DNA of 64,000 nt from an uncultured Bacteroidales bacterium (GTDB lineage: Bacteria > Bacteroidota > Bacteroidia > Bacteroidales > Bacteroidaceae). This document shows positions 60,662 through 64,000 of the stretch, piece by piece (position 1 is the stretch's first letter; every line of letters starts with the position of its first letter). Under the pieces are notes generated by a model, which saw nothing but the letters and a program-made list of their open reading frames with translations, had not been told where the DNA came from and searched no databases. The stretch spans positions 186,001-250,000 of the forward strand of contig CACWTU010000001.1 of assembly GCA_902763885.1 (NCBI GenBank), read 5' to 3'. A program made the translations under genes and the position numbers.

Positions 60662-61389
60662 TGCTTGTATTTTTGTCAGTTCCGGGATATCCGGGTTATT
60701 CGTCACCACCCGCCATGTATTGGATACTGTTCATAGCGATAGCTATCCTCAGTTTCTCAGTACAGGGAAACCTGAACCGCAAGTTCAAGAAGTATTCCAA
60801 AGTACCTACCCGTAACGGCAGTACAGGTTTCGAGGTGGCATCCAGGATGCTTGCCGAGTATGGTATCGGCAATGTCAAAGTGACTTGTGTTGAGGGACGT
60901 CTTACGGATCATTACAATCCGGAGAACAATACCGTTAACCTGAGCAAGGATGTATATTACGGCAACAGCATAATGGCTGCGGCTGTTGCTGCCCATGAAT
61001 GCGGACATGCCGTTCAGCATGCACAGCAGTATGCACCTGTCAGGATGCGCTCAGCCTTGGTACCGGTGGTACAGTTCTCTTCACAGATTGTTACCTGGGT
61101 GCTGTTGGCAGGTATCCTTATGATTGAGGTCTTTCCGGGTATCATGCTTGCAGGCATTGTCCTGTTTGCCATGACCACCCTGTTCAGTTTCATAACCCTG
61201 CCGGTTGAGGTTGATGCCAGCCGCCGGGCTTTGGCTTGGCTTAAGCAGACCGATATTGCCCGGGGTGAGACTATGGAGGCTGCTACCGATGCCCTTAAGG
61301 CTGCCGCTTACACTTACGTTGTGGCTGCCATAAGTTCATTGGGCACACTGATTTATTACATAATGATTTACGGGTCAAGAAGACGTTGA
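60661..61389 (+). CDS. Membrane zinc metallopeptidase (YugP-like)
   Basis: 242 residues. The zinc motif HECGH lies at about 112-116 (VAAHECGHAVQHAQQY), between an N-terminal helix (YWILFIAIAILSFSVQG) and three later membrane helices. This is the PF04298 type neutral zinc peptidase seen as YugP in other bacteria; substrate unknown. It is coupled to purA by overlapping stop and start. The start at this ATG has a short extra stretch before the helix; an ATG 57 bases later is possible. Confidence 0.9.
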   Translation: MLVFLSVPGYPGYSSPPAMYWILFIAIAILSFSVQGNLNRKFKKYSKVPTRNGSTGFEVASRMLAEYGIGNVKVTCVEGRLTDHYNPENNTVNLSKDVYYGNSIMAAAVAAHECGHAVQHAQQYAPVRMRSALVPVVQFSSQIVTWVLLAGILMIEVFPGIMLAGIVLFAMTTLFSFITLPVEVDASRRALAWLKQTDIARGETMEAATDALKAAAYTYVVAAISSLGTLIYYIMIYGSRRR

Positions 61390-61396
61390 TTAATAA

Positions 61397-62752
61397 ATGA
61401 AACCATCAATTCCCAAAGGTACGCGTGACTTCACTCCGGTGGAGATGGCACGTCGTAACTACATATTTGATACCATACGCGGGGTGTTCCGCCTGTTCGG
61501 CTACAGACAGATAGAGACCCCTTCAATGGAGAACCTCTCCACCCTTATGGGTAAGTACGGTGAGGAGGGTGATAAGCTCCTGTTCAAGATACAGAACTCA
61601 GGTGATTACATGAGTGGCCTTACCGATGAGGAACTGCTCTCACGCAACAGCCTCAAGCTGGCGTCAAAATTCTGTGAGAAGGGCCTCCGTTATGACCTCA
61701 CCGTTCCCTTTGCCCGTTTCGTGGTGATGCATCGTGAGGAGCTGCAGTTCCCCTTCAAGCGTTTCCAGATACAGCCTGTATGGCGTGCTGACCGTCCGCA
61801 GAAGGGCCGTTACCGCGAGTTCTACCAGTGTGATGCCGATGTGGTAGGCAGTGATTCGCTGCTCTACGAGATTGAACTCATACAGATGATAGATATGGTG
61901 TTCAGCCGCTTTGGCGTTCGCGTGGCTATCAAGCTGAACAACCGCAAGATCCTGGCCGGCATCGCTGAGAGCATCGGCCAATCAGATAAGATTGTTGATA
62001 TTACCGTAGCCATTGATAAGCTGGACAAGATAGGTCTGGACGGCGTGAATGCTGAACTGGCCGATAAAGGCCTGCCGCAGGATGCCATTGACAAACTGCA
62101 GCCTATAATCAAGCTTACCGGCTCCAACAGTGACAAGCTGGATACTATAGCCACAGTGCTTGCAGGTAGTGAGACTGGTTTGAAAGGTGTTGAGGAGTGC
62201 CGTTTCATTCTGGATGGTGCCACCAAGCTCGGACTCAAGAACCAGCTGGAGCTTGACCTCACTCTGGCCCGCGGCCTCAACTACTATACCGGAGCCATCT
62301 TTGAGGTAAAGGCTCTTGACGTTGAGATAGGTTCCATAAGCGGTGGCGGACGTTATGATAACCTGACCGGCATATTCGGACTTCCGGGTGTGAGCGGTGT
62401 GGGCATCTCGTTCGGTGCCGACCGTATCTATGACGTTCTGAACCAGTTGGATCTCTATCCCAAGGAGGCCCAGGGTGGCGTAAAGGTACTGTTCCTGAAC
62501 CTGGGTGAGCAGGAGGCTCAGTTCTGCCTCAAGCTTTTGGCTGAACTCCGCGCTAAAGGCATTCCCGCTGAGATATATCCCGATGCTGCCAAGATGAAGA
62601 AGCAGATGGCTTACGCCAATGCCAATGCTGTTCCTTTTGTGGCTATTGTGGGCAGCGACGAGCTGGCTCAGGGTAAGGTTACTCTCAAGAATATGGAGAG
62701 TGGAGAGCAGGTTTTGGTTAATGCCGATAAGTTGGTGGATAGTTTGATTTGA
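61397..62752 (+). CDS. hisS: Histidyl-tRNA synthetase
   Basis: 451 residues. Class II aminoacyl-tRNA synthetase with motif 1 near [11 protein letters not shown], motif 2 in [22 protein letters not shown] (in part), histidine-binding [15 protein letters not shown], motif 3 [11 protein letters not shown], and a C-terminal anticodon-binding domain. Last gene of this cluster; REP units follow immediately. Confidence 0.98.
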   Translation: MKPSIPKGTRDFTPVEMARRNYIFDTIRGVFRLFGYRQIETPSMENLSTLMGKYGEEGDKLLFKIQNSGDYMSGLTDEELLSRNSLKLASKFCEKGLRYDLTVPFARFVVMHREELQFPFKRFQIQPVWRADRPQKGRYREFYQCDADVVGSDSLLYEIELIQMIDMVFSRFGVRVAIKLNNRKILAGIAESIGQSDKIVDITVAIDKLDKIGLDGVNAELADKGLPQDAIDKLQPIIKLTGSNSDKLDTIATVLAGSETGLKGVEECRFILDGATKLGLKNQLELDLTLARGLNYYTGAIFEVKALDVEIGSISGGGRYDNLTGIFGLPGVSGVGISFGADRIYDVLNQLDLYPKEAQGGVKVLFLNLGEQEAQFCLKLLAELRAKGIPAEIYPDAAKMKKQMAYANANAVPFVAIVGSDELAQGKVTLKNMESGEQVLVNADKLVDSLI

Positions 62753-62840
62753 CACACGGGGACAGTCCCCTTTTGCACGTGTTAAATAAAGTGACTAATT
62801 CTAATATTATCAGGTGACAAAAGGGGACAGTCCCCGGTGC
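62753..62840. repeat. REP-like inverted pair, GGGGACAGTCCCC type
   Basis: Two units CACGGGGACAGTCCCC+TTTTG and CAAAAGGGGACAGTCCCC+GG face each other across a 32-base AT-rich spacer. The unit itself has the self-palindrome GGGGACAGTCCCC (GGGGAC/GTCCCC). Located between hisS and ruvB, it may act in termination. Confidence 0.9.
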
Positions 62841-62876
62841 AAGATGCCAAATTTAGTGGGATGATTCCCGGTGCAG

Positions 62877-63899
62877 ATGGAAGATTTTGATATACGAGCA
62901 CAGCAGTTGACGAGTGACAAGGAGCTGGATAACGCTCTGCGTCCGCTTAAGTTCGATGATTTTGCCGGACAGGGCAAGATTGTCGATAACCTGCGTGTGT
63001 TTGTGCAGGCAGCCCGTCAGCGTGGCGAATCGCTTGACCATACCCTGCTGCATGGCCCTCCCGGACTGGGTAAGACCACGTTGAGCAACATCATAGCCAA
63101 TGAGCTGGGCGTGGGCTTCAAGATTACATCGGGCCCCGTGTTGGACAAGCCGGGTGACCTGGCCGGAATCCTTACTTCACTTGAGCCCAAGGATGTGCTT
63201 TTTATTGATGAGATCCACCGCCTGTCACCCGTGGTAGAGGAGTATCTCTACTCAGCTATGGAGGATTACCGTATAGACATCATGATAGACAAGGGTCCGT
63301 CGGCCCGTAGCATACAGATAGACCTCAACCCGTTTACCCTGATAGGTGCCACCACCCGCAGCGGTCTGCTTACCGCACCACTCCGCGCCAGGTTCGGCAT
63401 CAACATGCATCTGGAGTATTATGACGCCAAGACCCTGCAGAAGATAATACTGCGCTCAGCCGGTATCCTGGGCATACCTTGCGATGTGGACGCCGCTGCT
63501 GAGATTGCGGGCCGAAGCCGCGGAACGCCCCGTATTGCCAACGCCCTGCTGCGTCGTGTGCGTGACTTTGCGCAGGTAAAGGGATCAGGGCGTATCACCG
63601 TAACCATAGCCAATATCGCCCTTGAGGCGCTCAACATAGACAAGTACGGACTTGACGAGATAGACAACCGCATACTGACCACCATCATTGACAAGTTCAA
63701 GGGTGGTCCGGTGGGTATAGGTACAATTGCTACGGCACTCAGTGAAGATGCCGGCACCATAGAGGATGTTTATGAGCCGTTCCTTATCCAGGAGGGATTC
63801 CTCAAGCGTACGCCGCGTGGCCGTGAGGTTACGGATCTGGCCTACAAGCATCTGGGCCGTTCCCGCTACGCCTCGATGTCAGGTGACCTGTTTGAATAA
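62877..63899 (+). CDS. ruvB: Holliday junction branch-migration helicase RuvB
   Basis: 340 residues from the ATG ([10 protein letters not shown]); a GTG six bases upstream is possible. AAA+ ATPase with Walker [12 protein letters not shown], Walker [12 protein letters not shown], sensor 1 [10 protein letters not shown], arginine finger region, and the C-terminal winged helix ([17 protein letters not shown]). RuvA and RuvC are not in the window. The gene is separated from hisS by a REP pair. Confidence 0.98.
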   Translation: MEDFDIRAQQLTSDKELDNALRPLKFDDFAGQGKIVDNLRVFVQAARQRGESLDHTLLHGPPGLGKTTLSNIIANELGVGFKITSGPVLDKPGDLAGILTSLEPKDVLFIDEIHRLSPVVEEYLYSAMEDYRIDIMIDKGPSARSIQIDLNPFTLIGATTRSGLLTAPLRARFGINMHLEYYDAKTLQKIILRSAGILGIPCDVDAAAEIAGRSRGTPRIANALLRRVRDFAQVKGSGRITVTIANIALEALNIDKYGLDEIDNRILTTIIDKFKGGPVGIGTIATALSEDAGTIEDVYEPFLIQEGFLKRTPRGREVTDLAYKHLGRSRYASMSGDLFE

Positions 63900-63987
63900 A
63901 TGCAACAGTTTTGCAGCGTTTCTTGACGTATTCTGCAATTTTTCAGTTTATATATTTGCAGAAGAATCAATATAAATTTGTGTACTT

Positions 63988-64000
63988 ATGAGATGCCTTT
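63988..64000 (+). CDS. Possible start of a further gene
   Basis: An ATG with a few codons (MRCL) lies at the window edge, about 30 bases after the -7-like box TATATTTG at 63951-63958. Too short to identify. Confidence 0.3.

Noticed and set aside
61982-62755. Open minus-strand frame of 257 codons antisense to hisS
   Set aside because: Shadow of hisS, which has all class II synthetase motifs.

Overview
The window looks like chromosome of a plant-polysaccharide-degrading member of the Bacteroidales (Bacteroides/Prevotella-like, gut or rumen type). The evidence is the glycoside hydrolase set (two GH43, GH8, GH95, GH51, GH9, GH97), many lipoprotein signals, TonB/ExbBD energy transduction, a T9SS-like C-terminus, A-rich leaders without clear Shine-Dalgarno sites, and -7 boxes of the form TAnnTTTG. 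No complete SusC/SusD pair, CRISPR array, rRNA operon or intact mobile element is present.

Layout. 0-5.2 kb: the end of a large secreted protein, then two GH43 enzymes. 5.3-7.0 kb: an ECF sigma factor operon. 7.3-12.5 kb (minus strand): a fasciclin lipoprotein, then the xylB-GH8 operon. 12.8-16.8 kb: a GH95 enzyme and a porin, bracketed by inverted copies of one repeat. 17-22.3 kb: dusB, a GH51 arabinofuranosidase and a U32 protein. 22.4-28.1 kb: an alpha/beta hydrolase, galE, a galactokinase-like GHMP kinase, a sugar-1-phosphate nucleotidyltransferase, a GSCFA protein and a HAD phosphatase. 28.3-31.8 kb: a GH9 enzyme with a Gly/Gln-rich insert, and an unknown protein. 31.9-33.3 kb: tRNA-Phe and tRNA-Pro next to the decayed end of a serine recombinase. 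33.4-38.1 kb: a GH97 enzyme, a DUF1648 protein and a BlaR1/BlaI-like pair. 38.3-39.6 kb: inositol-phosphate synthase. 39.7-44.4 kb: an arginine cluster (argR, GNAT, argG, PspC, argC, argD). 44.6-63.9 kb: housekeeping genes (nadK; pdxJ-exbB-exbD-tonB; DJ-1, recG, M23; DUF1599, DoxX, tpiA, SPOR, folE; dnaG; AraC, AlkD-like, Fur, purA, zinc peptidase, hisS; ruvB).

The carbohydrate genes fit a hemicellulose programme. GH43, GH8 and GH51 would release xylose and arabinose from (arabino)xylan. GH9, GH95 and GH97 would open beta-glucan or xyloglucan chains and trim fucosyl/galactosyl side chains. XylB phosphorylates xylulose, and galE with its neighbours handles galactose-type sugars.

The most unusual feature is the density of small structured repeats between, and in places inside, genes. 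They include REP-like palindromes of three core types; one pair has been absorbed in frame into the BlaR1-like sensor and another encodes the C-terminus of a phosphatase. There are also inverted copies of a GCGTCC-type repeat around the GH95-porin segment, a roughly 200-300 bp multi-hairpin element in two copies whose first hairpin differs in sequence but keeps its pairing, a 275 bp long inverted repeat between convergent genes, and a 28-bp perfect palindrome containing a stop codon. No REP-type transposase is encoded in the window.
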